A stretch of 41,604 nucleotides of DNA from Candidatus Poribacteria bacterium (GCA_022828145.1 JAJEJA010000098.1:1-41604); one strand, 5' to 3'. Shown: positions 33,496 to 41,604, counted from the stretch's first letter. Program-made: numbers and translations. Notes: generated from the sequence alone by a model not told the origin.

Positions 33496-34336
33496 TTTCT
33501 TCTCCTGAGACAAGCGTTAGTAGAACACCAATATGTTCTTTGAGAAAGCGATCCATATCACTAACTTTCGTCATCTTTTCCTCAAGTGTTTTACCAACGA
33601 GGTATCTATGCAAGGGGTTGGTGTCCGTTTGGGGATCTGTCAAAGTCTGGGGAGTCGTTAAATCTAATTCATAGCCTATCATCTCAGTAATCTTAAAGTT
33701 ACCAAGACCGCGGGATCGCATTCCACCAATTCCCCCCATACCACTTACAAACTCATTTAAGCCAACGCAAACTAACCCCAAGTCGGTATCACTAGGATTC
33801 TCCAAGACGATTTGCATCTTGAATGTTGAACCAACAGAGATAACTTCAAAGTCATACTTAAACCCTTCAACAGCCTTTTCGCTATCCCTATCAATTGCAA
33901 CACCATCACGACGTTGTATGGCTTCAGCCCATTCTTCAACGTACAGATCGCTAAAGAATATTTTGGATGCCGAAAAAGGGGAACCAAAGAGTTGACAAGT
34001 ATCACACAACTCTCTTTTTAGATGCCTCGCGAGTTCTGTTTCGTTCCAATTGCTCACTCTGCGTCGATCATTAAAGTCCTCTTGTTTGGTAGTTGGACAA
34101 TCGTATCCAAGAATTAGAGAACAGGTATTTCGGTTTGGAATGACAGCCACTATTCTTTCGATCATGCTACGAAACACCCCTTTGAAACTTGAACCAGGGA
34201 TAAAAGGATCTCCTTCTGGCGTAAGAATAACGGGACTATCAGTACCGCGCAAATTGCTTTCGCCGCCGCCGATGTGCATACCAGATGTCAGTTCCAATGT
34301 TCCGGTAAAAACGTATTTTCGATGCATCTCACGCAT
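33476..34336 (-). CDS. cas7: Cas7 (Csm3-like) RAMP subunit with catalytic Asp
   Basis: A 286-residue Csm3-like protein: TSGMHIGGGESNLRGTDSPV with the expected catalytic Asp33, FIPGSSFKGVFRSMIER, the cysteine box CDTCQLFGSPF, the thumb motif RDGVAIDRDSEKAVEG, and GGMRSRGLGNFKI. It has the usual length and is the most canonical Cas7 of the locus. It should form part of the crRNA-binding backbone and cut bound RNA at 6-nt steps (known for Csm3). Its ATG is one base after the TAA of the preceding small gene (TAAAATG). Confidence 0.92.
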   Translation of the reverse strand: MREMHRKYVFTGTLELTSGMHIGGGESNLRGTDSPVILTPEGDPFIPGSSFKGVFRSMIERIVAVIPNRNTCSLILGYDCPTTKQEDFNDRRRVSNWNETELARHLKRELCDTCQLFGSPFSASKIFFSDLYVEEWAEAIQRRDGVAIDRDSEKAVEGFKYDFEVISVGSTFKMQIVLENPSDTDLGLVCVGLNEFVSGMGGIGGMRSRGLGNFKITEMIGYELDLTTPQTLTDPQTDTNPLHRYLVGKTLEEKMTKVSDMDRFLKEHIGVLLTLVSGEENAQTTS

Positions 34337-34337
34337 T

Positions 34338-34757
34338 TTACAGATTCCTTTGGTAGTTATATTCAGCGACTAAATGCTGAATGTATTCCGTAGCTAGCAA
34401 ATAAGCATACAAGTTGATTTCTTCCCTTACCTGCCTGCTTTGCACACGGGTCATATCTTCAGGTGTTACAACAAGCCTTGCGTCCTCAACCTTGCTGGGA
34501 AGAAGTTGAAGGTAATCCCTGAGTTTACCATAGAAGTTTTTCAATTGTGTACTGGTTGTACTTCGCTCCAGTCGGTTGTTAATATAGCGAAAAATTTCAT
34601 TATAATCACCGACACCGATAGCATTTTGAAGCCCACTGAGTTGGGTTTCGGAGACTTTGGTCTCACGATGGGATTTGACAAACTCAACAGCATCTTCATA
34701 GAGTTCACTGTCACTGAGTAGGCAAATTTTCTGGAGTTGTTCCGTTGTCATTGTCAT
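34338..34757 (-). CDS. Small helical protein, Cas11-like subunit (second of two)
   Basis: 139 residues from the ATG at 34757 (MTMTTEQLQK); a GTG at 34772 is also in frame. It is all-helical and charged, with the core LKNFYGKLRDYLQLLPSK and a C-terminal helix EINLYAYLLATEYIQHLVAEY. That C-terminus resembles the end of the preceding gene (IYLDLIREFVRQLVIHYEYL), so the two are diverged paralogues. Position between csx10 and cas7, size and helical content suit the Cas11/Csm2-type small subunit. Family membership is inferred. It overlaps its upstream neighbour by about 47 bp. Confidence 0.65.
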   Translation of the reverse strand: MTMTTEQLQKICLLSDSELYEDAVEFVKSHRETKVSETQLSGLQNAIGVGDYNEIFRYINNRLERSTTSTQLKNFYGKLRDYLQLLPSKVEDARLVVTPEDMTRVQSRQVREEINLYAYLLATEYIQHLVAEYNYQRNL

Positions 34758-35184
34758 CAGGTTCACCGCCACTGGTTAGATACTCGTAGTGGATAACGAG
34801 TTGACGCACGAATTCACGAATGAGATCTAGATAGATGCGTTGTCCCTCAATGGATTCTACCTCAACGTTTTCAAGAGGAATGCAGATTTCTCTACGCCGG
34901 AAGCGCAGACTTTGCTCAATATACTTTTTTAATTCAATGCCAAAATCCTCTGTTCTCCAGCTTTCGTTAGGTTTCGATTTAGCAAACTGTTTCTTGATAA
35001 AGTCAAGAACATCTGTCACTTTGAGTGTGGAATTGGCAATGTTTTCAAGACTGGTCATCTGGCTTCGATGTCTTTCACCGAAAGCTCTTGAAGCGATTTC
35101 TCCAAGTTCTTTCGCCTTTGCGTAAAAGTCACGACTGTCGGCTTCTTCGGCAATTCTCTTAAGAATTTTCATCCTTTGATTCAT
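34711..35184 (-). CDS. Small helical protein, Cas11-like subunit (first of two)
   Basis: 157 residues from the ATG at 35184 (GGGAGG nine bases upstream, inside the end of csx10); other in-frame ATGs are at 35172 and 35211. It is predicted all-helical, with VLDFIKKQFAKS, a basic patch SLRFRRREICIPLENVEVES, and a long C-terminal helix. The basic patch plus the helix pair are shared in part with the next gene. The place in the operon suits a Cas11 small subunit, which lines the inside of type III complexes along the crRNA-target duplex. The assignment is by position and shape, not by a clear motif. Confidence 0.65.
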   Translation of the reverse strand: MNQRMKILKRIAEEADSRDFYAKAKELGEIASRAFGERHRSQMTSLENIANSTLKVTDVLDFIKKQFAKSKPNESWRTEDFGIELKKYIEQSLRFRRREICIPLENVEVESIEGQRIYLDLIREFVRQLVIHYEYLTSGGEPDDNDNGTTPENLPTQ

Positions 35185-36439
35185 ACTCGTTGACCTCCCA
35201 ATGAAAGGCATCGGAAACTATTACTCGTCCGAAACCTTCTAATTTACGTCTACCGATCCCGTTTTGTTCAATGTTGTAGAGGCTTTCATAGAAATTATCA
35301 TTGGCATCCCCATCATACCCAAACAAGAAAACAGATGCCATTGATATTGCCCACTCCGCAGCTTTGGGTAATCCAAAGAGGGCATTCCATCCAATCACAC
35401 GCCTTTTGTTTGCACTTTGATAAATCAAAGTCGCATCCGCTAAATTAAAAGACTGATGCAGATACTCACCGTTAAGAACCGTCTGATAACGCAGTTGTGT
35501 GTCGCAGATAATGGTATCCGACTCAAGTGTGATCGGAAAATAAAGCTGATGGGGCAAATCAACACAATACGCTTTTGCTTGGGCATGAAACTTCTCATTG
35601 AACGCTAAGACACGTTGCCTCAACGACATAACATCATCAGGCACTAACTCCTCAAACTCATCTTCCAGAATACTCAATTTACCTAATCCCCGTGTTAAGT
35701 TATTTCCGATTCTCAGGAGGCCCTTGTCTCCAGTCTCCACTGCGAAATCATGGAAATCATTGAACAATACTTCATCAGCGAAGGACATTGTGCCCCAAAA
35801 CTGTTGTCCTTCATTAAGAACTTCACGATTGTAAAGGATACCTTCTTGGACAGTCCCCGTTTCTCGACTTATTCCCGTTCGAGTCAATAGGCGAGTTTTT
35901 GCCTCGGATTTACCGATCTCTGTAATGCTTTCCCCGCGACGATAAAACCCTGAGAATGTATCTAATAATTCACAGCACTCAGCTTGCTCAACTGGGTAGG
36001 TACACTTCATATTTGCGTTGAGGACTTCGACCTTCGTCTGATGACTCACCGCGAATAAACCCCAATAGATAAGACTATCCATAACACCGTGCCGTTCTTT
36101 CTTATCGCTATCTGCCTTAAAACGGAAACCGCTAAAACGTTTGCAAGAGCGGGCAGTATTAGGAATAGGTTTAATAGGTTGTTCATCATCTTGAAGATCT
36201 GTGTTTGAAAAATCATCATCTCGAAAGTTTGCGGGATAAAGATTGCTAAAGGATACCTCACCAGAGAGGAAAAACCTTGTGAATTCATCTGTATCATTAC
36301 GAATTTTCCGATGTGCAGCTGCAAATGCCCCTAACAATGTAGTGCCCGGAATGTATCTGTAGGTTTCAAATCTTGCTGTCGAACGAGATACACGGATATT
36401 CAGCGGAGAATCGGACGAAACGACAAATTTAGCTTTCAT
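35159..36439 (-). CDS. csx10: Csx10, Cas5-like RAMP of subtype III-D
   Basis: A 426-residue RAMP of the Csx10 family, which takes the Cas5/Csm4 place at the 5' handle of the crRNA. Its motif YRYIPGTTLLGAFAAAHRK (about 27-45) is characteristic, followed by FFLSGEVSFSNLYP, a central LLRIGNNLTRGLGKLSI, and a C-terminal IGRRKLEGFGRVIVSD. csx10 is a marker gene of III-D. Its start overlaps the preceding cas7-like gene by 4 bp (ATGA), and its end overlaps the first small gene, so it is translationally coupled on both sides. Confidence 0.9.
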   Translation of the reverse strand: MKAKFVVSSDSPLNIRVSRSTARFETYRYIPGTTLLGAFAAAHRKIRNDTDEFTRFFLSGEVSFSNLYPANFRDDDFSNTDLQDDEQPIKPIPNTARSCKRFSGFRFKADSDKKERHGVMDSLIYWGLFAVSHQTKVEVLNANMKCTYPVEQAECCELLDTFSGFYRRGESITEIGKSEAKTRLLTRTGISRETGTVQEGILYNREVLNEGQQFWGTMSFADEVLFNDFHDFAVETGDKGLLRIGNNLTRGLGKLSILEDEFEELVPDDVMSLRQRVLAFNEKFHAQAKAYCVDLPHQLYFPITLESDTIICDTQLRYQTVLNGEYLHQSFNLADATLIYQSANKRRVIGWNALFGLPKAAEWAISMASVFLFGYDGDANDNFYESLYNIEQNGIGRRKLEGFGRVIVSDAFHWEVNEYESKDENS

Positions 36440-37173
36440 TTAGCATCTTCCTGTGCTGTTTGATACAATACCAAATCAGACAAATTTTCCAATAAACTCG
36501 CAATTGCAATTGAAGCATCGTTGATCTTTAATTCCAGAATTTCGCAACTATATCTACCCATCCCCGTTGACTTGTTTGCGCCAATCTGGTCATTTGCACA
36601 AATACCAGCAACGAGTAAAAGGAGTGAATAACTGCATAGATTTTCGTCAATATGGAAGCCTTCCAGATGCCCATAAATCTCTCCTTTAAAACAGAGCGTT
36701 TTGATGCCAAATTCGCTTTGGAAGAGTGCCTGTTCACGGACTGTGCCGAGAACGCGTGAGATGCTTGTTTGTATCCGTGTCTCTGTCTGGAGATGGATGT
36801 ATCGCTTTGAAATTCCCCTACTATTAAATAATTCCTGATCTTCGGCAGTAAGCGTCGCATTATCAAAATAGAGTTCACCCGGCTTGTAACGAGATCCGAA
36901 AATCCTATCAACGATGTCTGTATCATCAGAGAAATAAGCCATCATTGCAGCTTGATCGTTGTGTGGACTCACAGCGCGAAGATCAAACAGATGGGCTAGT
37001 TGCTCACACTTTTCACGCAATACGCCTTTCAACGTTGAACCGGGAACATAGAGATAATCGTCGGTATCCCGACACACGCTGCGATCTAACAAACCCCGAC
37101 GAAATCCTGTCCCTAAGTGGAAAGGGGTGTCAAATTGAATTTGGTAATCAATGTTAATAAAGTCTCGTTGCAT
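36436..37173 (-). CDS. cas7: Cas7 (Csm3-like) RAMP subunit with catalytic Asp
   Basis: A 245-residue RAMP: FHLGTGFRRGLLDRSVCRD with Asp30 in the RNase position, YVPGSTLKGVLREKCEQL (about 42-59), IFGSRYKPGELYFDNATL, RIQTSISRVLGTVREQALF in the thumb region, and NKSTGMGRYSCE as the glycine-rich loop. It is the shortest of the four and lacks the paired-cysteine box of the others. It follows cas10 by 6 bp and overlaps csx10 by 4 bp. Confidence 0.9.
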   Translation of the reverse strand: MQRDFINIDYQIQFDTPFHLGTGFRRGLLDRSVCRDTDDYLYVPGSTLKGVLREKCEQLAHLFDLRAVSPHNDQAAMMAYFSDDTDIVDRIFGSRYKPGELYFDNATLTAEDQELFNSRGISKRYIHLQTETRIQTSISRVLGTVREQALFQSEFGIKTLCFKGEIYGHLEGFHIDENLCSYSLLLLVAGICANDQIGANKSTGMGRYSCEILELKINDASIAIASLLENLSDLVLYQTAQEDAK

Positions 37174-37179
37174 GAAAAT

Positions 37180-38748
37180 TTATCTCACTTCACTATCCAT
37201 TTCAATAAAATCATAAAGGTCAATCAAATCAAGAAACGGGGAATAGTAATCCTCACCTTCCCGAAACCAAGGAAAACAGGAAAGGGGCGTGTCTGTAGAA
37301 AAATGTCCAAGAAAGTCCTTGAAGATCCATTTGTGCTTTTTGTCCTTTGTCCTACTGAAAAACATCAAACCCTCTAAAATTGACTGGTTTCGTCTTTGAA
37401 AAATGGCATCCCGAAGTCCTTTAAGTTTTCCTCGGGGGAAACGCTCTTTCTTCAAGAACTGAATTGTATCAATGATATATCGTAGATCTGTTAAAGTGTA
37501 GGGACGAAGTGTTCGATAAAGATAAATAGGAGGTGAACTCATTTCCTCTTTGACACTGAGTACTTGCTCATAATAATTATCAAAATCAAGACTATTGGCA
37601 TTATTCACCACGATGAAGTTGATTAGACCTTCGTTGATCTTCTGTCCACGACGTCTACGTTTCACTGCCTGCTTCTTAGAAAATTTTAGGGCTTGTTCTG
37701 CTAAATTCAGTAAACTCGAAAAGGGAAAACTCACATGGGCTATTGCCACACCAGCCGATAACGTAAAACGTTCACCCAAACTTTTCTGAGTTAGTTCACT
37801 GAACGTTTCGGTGATTTTGATAGAAACCTCAACAGCTTTGTCTGCTGTGGTAACCATCACTAAATCATCGCCACCAAGCATCAGAATATCAAATGGAAAG
37901 TACTTCTCGCAGGGCGGTAGATATGTAAAAATCGCCTCCTTTACGGATTGGTAAATGGCATGATCAACGACCTTGGAAAACTTTTTGACCTCATCTAAGT
38001 TTTGCAATGTTTCCAATACTTTACCCATACTGTCACCATCAGCATAGATAAGTCCCATGTAATTTGCCGGTTCAGACATTTCTCCCAAATCATTGAAATC
38101 TTGGGGTCTGTCTTTTCCTGTCATGCTATAACCTTCTCTTGCAAGGTCACCGAGTAAGCGATACCAAAGTTTATAGTCCAGATCCTCCTCAGCTTCCCCA
38201 CTGACAACGGCTTCTATGTCGGCTTGAATTTCCCTATTCTTCTTTCTTTTATTTTCGCAACTGACACAAATCAATTCTGACTCCGGGTCCCTGACGTTTT
38301 GGCTTGCATACGCATCGCCACAAGAATCACAAGTCCTCAAAAATGGATGAGTCAAAAGGTTTTGATGCGCGGCGTTTTCGTCTTTCTTTACTCGGAGCCG
38401 GTACATTAGCGTTTGAAGATAAGGTTGAATATCGTTTTGATTTGTAAATCCAGCGGGCAGTTGAGCAACCGCACTTGTAATAGAACCTGTCCGAGTCTGT
38501 AAACGATATTCCTTCTCTACGGCTTGGATGAAAGCCTCTGCGGATGTCTCAGGGACAGTAAAAATGCCAGATCCACCGTTTGCAAAAATCGTTTCTGCAC
38601 CGAATTGATGACTCTTGTCAATCATGTCCTTTCGGTTCAATTCATCAAGAATCGCACTGGCACCTCGTATCTCTTTGAGTCTGCCCGTGGCAAAAACATA
38701 CTCTTTGATTCGATCGGTATCAAACGAAATTAGCAACTTCTTTTCCAT
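37180..38748 (-). CDS. cas10: Cas10, type III signature cyclase without HD domain
   Basis: 522 residues from the ATG at 38748 (MEKKLLISFDTDRI); the longer frame to 38808 adds residues with no family likeness. It begins directly with the first palm domain (KEYVFATGRLKEIRGASA), so the N-terminal HD nuclease is absent, as is usual in III-D. A zinc-binding pair CxxC...CxxC is at 140-143 and 161-164. The second palm has YADGDSMG (235-242) and the cyclase motif GGDD (292-295), both intact, so cyclic oligoadenylate synthesis is expected. The C-terminal 150 residues or so are helical (domain D4). It is the first gene of the effector operon. Confidence 0.95.
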   Translation of the reverse strand: MEKKLLISFDTDRIKEYVFATGRLKEIRGASAILDELNRKDMIDKSHQFGAETIFANGGSGIFTVPETSAEAFIQAVEKEYRLQTRTGSITSAVAQLPAGFTNQNDIQPYLQTLMYRLRVKKDENAAHQNLLTHPFLRTCDSCGDAYASQNVRDPESELICVSCENKRKKNREIQADIEAVVSGEAEEDLDYKLWYRLLGDLAREGYSMTGKDRPQDFNDLGEMSEPANYMGLIYADGDSMGKVLETLQNLDEVKKFSKVVDHAIYQSVKEAIFTYLPPCEKYFPFDILMLGGDDLVMVTTADKAVEVSIKITETFSELTQKSLGERFTLSAGVAIAHVSFPFSSLLNLAEQALKFSKKQAVKRRRRGQKINEGLINFIVVNNANSLDFDNYYEQVLSVKEEMSSPPIYLYRTLRPYTLTDLRYIIDTIQFLKKERFPRGKLKGLRDAIFQRRNQSILEGLMFFSRTKDKKHKWIFKDFLGHFSTDTPLSCFPWFREGEDYYSPFLDLIDLYDFIEMDSEVR

Positions 38749-38831
38749 AAATTTATACTTCTTGCAACTGACTACAAATGTAATGTTATTAAACTGTTTA
38801 ACCCACATATCCCAACGTTTTCCATGCTATC

Positions 38832-38870
38832 ACTATAACACGAAATTACTTTTTGTTAACACTTTTCGTG
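38832..38870 (-). promoter_or_regulatory. Candidate promoter of the cas10 operon with overlapping inverted repeat
   Basis: On the minus strand, -35 TTAACA (38854-38859), 16 bases, -10 TATAGT (38832-38837), about 84 bases before cas10. An inverted repeat CACGAAA (38839-38845) / TTTCGTG (38864-38870) flanks the -35 box and could be an operator. Neither box is a full consensus. Confidence 0.35.
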
Positions 38871-39180
38871 ATCTCATCTGAGGTCCTCCAGAGCACCAGA
38901 CAAGCATCGTGCGGTATATAGCAGGTTGTGTGCGTATTTTACTTGTGGCATTGTATATGATCACCTGTACTGCAGTTCTATAACGTTATCTATTACAGAA
39001 ACGTTAGTTGTATTCAGGACATATCCATTCAAGGCAACCCCAGATAATTGACGAAGGCATTGAGTTATAATAAGGTAATTTTGTTGTTTAATCAACTTAA
39101 AAATATAATAATTCTTGCACATAACTAAAATAATACAATGTTTTCAGAAAGGCGCCAAGTCAATTTTACACACCCATTCA
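38871..39180. other. Intergenic region between divergent cas10 and hypothetical operons
   Basis: About 300 AT-rich bases without a credible ORF or repeat that I can identify. The region separates two oppositely directed transcripts. Confidence 0.5.
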
Positions 39181-39190
39181 GACAAAAAAC

Positions 39191-39219
39191 TTGACAACTA
39201 CCCAAACACCTGCTATAAT
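39191..39219 (+). promoter_or_regulatory. Consensus sigma70 promoter
   Basis: TTGACA (39191-39196), exactly 17 bases, TATAAT (39214-39219), with TGC just before the -10 box as an extended -10. All twelve hexamer bases match consensus. It should drive the gene at 39285 and the ankyrin gene behind it strongly and without an activator. Confidence 0.88.
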
Positions 39220-39284
39220 TAACACCTGAATCACACACTATACCCTGTCCCCCAACTACAACCTTACGTCATAGGAGGAGAAAT

Positions 39285-39701
39285 ATGAGCACGCGTGACA
39301 TCAGTCAACGTACGCCAGAACAAACCAGTTGCCAAACAGATAAAACGCCATCACTTGCAGACAGATTTCAACAACTCTTTGATGAACACATCACACCAGA
39401 AACGGAAAGATTCAGTAAAAAAATAATCGGTTACAGTGTACCACTCAGGCTCCTCAGAAGGTTCTCAAGTATATCCTGTTTGAATTGCTATCTTTGTCAC
39501 AGTGGTAATGAATACGATCCGCCGGAAGGCGGTCCTATCATTGCCTGGTCAATGAATTTTATCGCCCTTATGGTAGGTGGCGGCAGTTACGACCACGACA
39601 ACGGAACAAAGATATGTCTCATTTCTCAAAAGTGGTGGGCATCCAAACGTGGATACGCTCCAAATATAGAAGATGTTGGTAGAACGATCATATTGGAATA
39701 A
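39285..39701 (+). CDS. Hypothetical protein
   Basis: A 138-residue protein I do not recognise. It has a polar N-terminus (about 1-25), a central basic and cysteine-containing stretch (LRLLRRFSSISCLNCYLCHS), then a Gly-rich, weakly hydrophobic segment (IIAWSMNFIALMVGGGS) and a C-terminus EDVGRTIILE. Cys pairs CLNCYLC could bind metal. There is no signal peptide. AGGAGG lies seven to eight bases before the ATG, and the consensus promoter at 39191 lies upstream. The ankyrin gene follows after 9 bp, so they are one operon and may act together. Confidence 0.75.
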   Translation: MSTRDISQRTPEQTSCQTDKTPSLADRFQQLFDEHITPETERFSKKIIGYSVPLRLLRRFSSISCLNCYLCHSGNEYDPPEGGPIIAWSMNFIALMVGGGSYDHDNGTKICLISQKWWASKRGYAPNIEDVGRTIILE

Positions 39702-39710
39702 GGAGGAAAC

Positions 39711-41318
39711 ATGGACGATCTAAATGCCGTCATTCGTGAAATTGAAAGGCAAAGAAACCCGAGAAGAAGAGGAACAGTCAGCAAAGAAAGAACTACACCA
39801 CCCTTGCATCAAGCCGTAATAGACAATAACGTTGAGTCAATTCAGAAACACATTGCAAGCGGCGCAGATGTCAACGAAGTAGGCAATGAAGACAGAACAC
39901 CGCTACACATCGCAGCAGAAAACAACGCACATGAGATAATAAAGATACTTATAGAAAATGGTGCTGAGGTAAACGTTAAGGACGGTAGGAATGAAACCCC
40001 ATTGACTCTTCTGGCAAAATACGCAAGTGCTTATAAGGTAGTAGAAATGCTGATACAGCACGGCGCAGATCCCAACGAAGGAAACTACAAAAGCAATACA
40101 CCTTTACACATCGCCGTAGAGAACAATGCACAAGAAACAGCAAAGATATTTATAGAGAATGGTGCGGAGATAAACGCTCAGGCTTCTGAACGTGCAACAC
40201 CTCTGCATTATGTAGTAGAACACCCAAGGGCATACAGACTTGCAGAACTGCTAATAAAAAATGGTGCACAAGTCAACATGACACGTTTACTTGATGAAAC
40301 ACCACTACACATCGCAGCTAAGAAGAATGTCCAGAGAACAGCAAAAATACTTATGGACAATGGTGCGGCGATAAATGCTAAGGATTATTTTGGCAGGACG
40401 CCACTGCATTTTGCCGTAAGACACCATGATGCCTATCCGATGGTCCACCACTTGATACTATGCGGTGCACAAGTCAAAAGTAAAGATGACGAGTCGGATA
40501 CTCCACTACATTTTGCAGTATGGCACGGTGACCCTGAAATAATGGATATCCTCATCAGAAACGGGGCAGATATCCACGCACAGAATATCTATGAAACATT
40601 TCCGCTGCATAACGCAGCCAATGCCTTTAATAATGCTTTTATAACAACAGATACACTTATAAAACTCGGTGCACAAGTCAACGTAAAGGATGTTGATGGA
40701 CAATCTCCATTACACAAAGCAGCACGTAATGCCACCTTTGAGACAATTGAATTGTTGATCAAACAGAACGCTAACGTTCATGCTATGGACAGGGAAGGTA
40801 ACACACCTTTGCAGATCGCTGCAAGGTACGGAAACCCGGATGCACTTGAGGTATTGATAGAACACGGGGCAGACATCCAGTGTGAGAATAACAATTGTGA
40901 TACCCCATTGCACGACGCAGTTAGGCGTAAGGCGTTATTGGTTTCAAATATATTATTGGATCATGGTGCAGATATCAACACACCGGGCAATTATGGATGG
41001 ACCCCGCTTCACATTGCTGTAGAAAGGGAATATCAAGAGGCAACAAAGGTGTTACTCTCTCGAGGTGCAAATGTCAACGCACAGGACAATGAAGGCGAGA
41101 CACCTCTCCACAAAGCACTATCTACGTATGAAGTAGCAGAACCTACACTACGGGCAATTTTTGATGAATCCTGTTCAATTGTTGATATGATTTTGCTGTT
41201 GCTAAATCATGGGGCGGCCTCCAATATTCAGAATGCTAAAGGAATAACCCCACTGCATATCACGGAAGAATGCAAACTTGATGAAATAGTAGAAATAATG
41301 CAAAGTCAATCTAAGTAG
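39711..41318 (+). CDS. Ankyrin-repeat protein (paralogue of 17344-18966)
   Basis: A 535-residue protein with a basic N-terminus (ERQRNPRRRGTVSKERTT) and about 14-15 ankyrin repeats (TPLHIAAENNAHEIIKILIENGAEVN pattern; first 20 residues TPLHIAAENNAHEIIKILIE), ending MQSQSK. It aligns end to end with the protein at 17344 on the other strand, and even the AAGGAGGAAACATGG start context and the GTAGCGCG stop context are shared. It is cotranscribed with the hypothetical gene at 39285. It is cytoplasmic by sequence; the function is protein binding by fold, partner unknown. Confidence 0.9.
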   Translation: MDDLNAVIREIERQRNPRRRGTVSKERTTPPLHQAVIDNNVESIQKHIASGADVNEVGNEDRTPLHIAAENNAHEIIKILIENGAEVNVKDGRNETPLTLLAKYASAYKVVEMLIQHGADPNEGNYKSNTPLHIAVENNAQETAKIFIENGAEINAQASERATPLHYVVEHPRAYRLAELLIKNGAQVNMTRLLDETPLHIAAKKNVQRTAKILMDNGAAINAKDYFGRTPLHFAVRHHDAYPMVHHLILCGAQVKSKDDESDTPLHFAVWHGDPEIMDILIRNGADIHAQNIYETFPLHNAANAFNNAFITTDTLIKLGAQVNVKDVDGQSPLHKAARNATFETIELLIKQNANVHAMDREGNTPLQIAARYGNPDALEVLIEHGADIQCENNNCDTPLHDAVRRKALLVSNILLDHGADINTPGNYGWTPLHIAVEREYQEATKVLLSRGANVNAQDNEGETPLHKALSTYEVAEPTLRAIFDESCSIVDMILLLLNHGAASNIQNAKGITPLHITEECKLDEIVEIMQSQSK

Positions 41319-41465
41319 CGCGAGGCTCATTCGTGGTGTTGCATGTTGCGATTGGAGCAAGGGGTCAGCAATCCTTTTTCTATAGTAACAAACTTTAGGG
41401 ACAAAAACTTTACATACCCTTTGGCATCAATTAACTTGATACTTCAAGCAAAATTTCGTAAAATA

Positions 41466-41604
41466 ACGTGAGTTTGATTAATCATTTCGGTTGCGTTCAC
41501 TCACACCATTTCGTATCCGAGAGACGTGAATTGTAGCACAAACTTTCAGTTTGTGGCACATCTTCGCAAACTGGAAAGTTTGCGCTACATTTATCAAACT
41601 CACG
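41466..41604. mobile_element. MITE with ACGTGAGTTTGAT ends, cut by the window edge
   Basis: It starts ACGTGAGTTTGATTAATCA and the window closes with ATCAAACTCACG, its terminal complement. The ends match the MITE at 7371, but the inside differs: it holds the inverted TAGCACAAACTTTCAGTTTG and AAACTGGAAAGTTTGCGCTA words found near 615-640. One terminal base and any target duplication lie beyond the window. The stretch 41319-41465 shows no gene. Confidence 0.7.

Overview
The window looks like a chromosomal segment of a Gram-negative (diderm) bacterium, probably Candidatus Poribacteria. It encodes a Kdo transferase (waaA), hslVU and thioredoxin. It also carries eukaryote-like WD40 and ankyrin proteins, an ECF sigma factor fused to a WD40 propeller, and many small palindromic repeats between genes. 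The phylum is an inference from this gene style; no rRNA or other marker gene is present.

Layout. 1-756 is non-coding, with an IS200/IS605-like end hairpin, a five-fold GTAC array and dispersed repeats. 757-7137 (-) holds three tandem WD40 paralogues. 7138-7955 carries a MITE with a perfect 8-bp target duplication. 7956-9580 (+) is trxA-waaA. 9597-11743 (-) is hslVU. 11820-13757 (-) is an ArsA-type ATPase with an HSP20-like tail followed by a membrane protein. 13986-16700 (-) is the ECF sigma-TM-WD40 protein, divergent from a STAS-domain gene (+). 17344-18966 (-) is an ankyrin protein lying inside decayed CRISPR trailer sequence. 39285-41318 (+) is a two-gene operon (a hypothetical protein and a second ankyrin protein) behind a consensus sigma70 promoter. 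The window ends inside another MITE.

The core, 19478-38748, is a complete subtype III-D CRISPR-Cas locus encoded on the minus strand. From its start the effector operon runs: cas10 (GGDD cyclase, no HD domain), a cas7-like gene, csx10, two small helical proteins (Cas11-like), two more cas7-like genes, csx19, a fourth RAMP without the catalytic Asp, a two-CARF protein with a RelE-like toxin domain between the CARFs, a short CARF-only protein and cas6. The adaptation block follows: cas2, a SWIM zinc-finger protein, a stand-alone group II-intron-like reverse transcriptase with a large insert, and cas1. Then comes an array of 26 repeats. Its leader promoter (TTGACA-17-TATACT) lies on the cas1 side, so the array is transcribed leftwards and its decayed repeats are at the trailer.

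How the parts should work together (inference from known type III biology): Cas6 cuts the pre-crRNA; the Cas7/Cas11/Csx10/Cas10 complex binds and cuts target RNA; Cas10 makes cyclic oligoadenylate; the CARF proteins respond, one perhaps by ribosome-dependent mRNA cleavage through its RelE-like domain. Because Cas10 has no HD nuclease, defence should rest on RNA cleavage and signalling. The reverse transcriptase beside cas1 suggests spacers can be taken from RNA.
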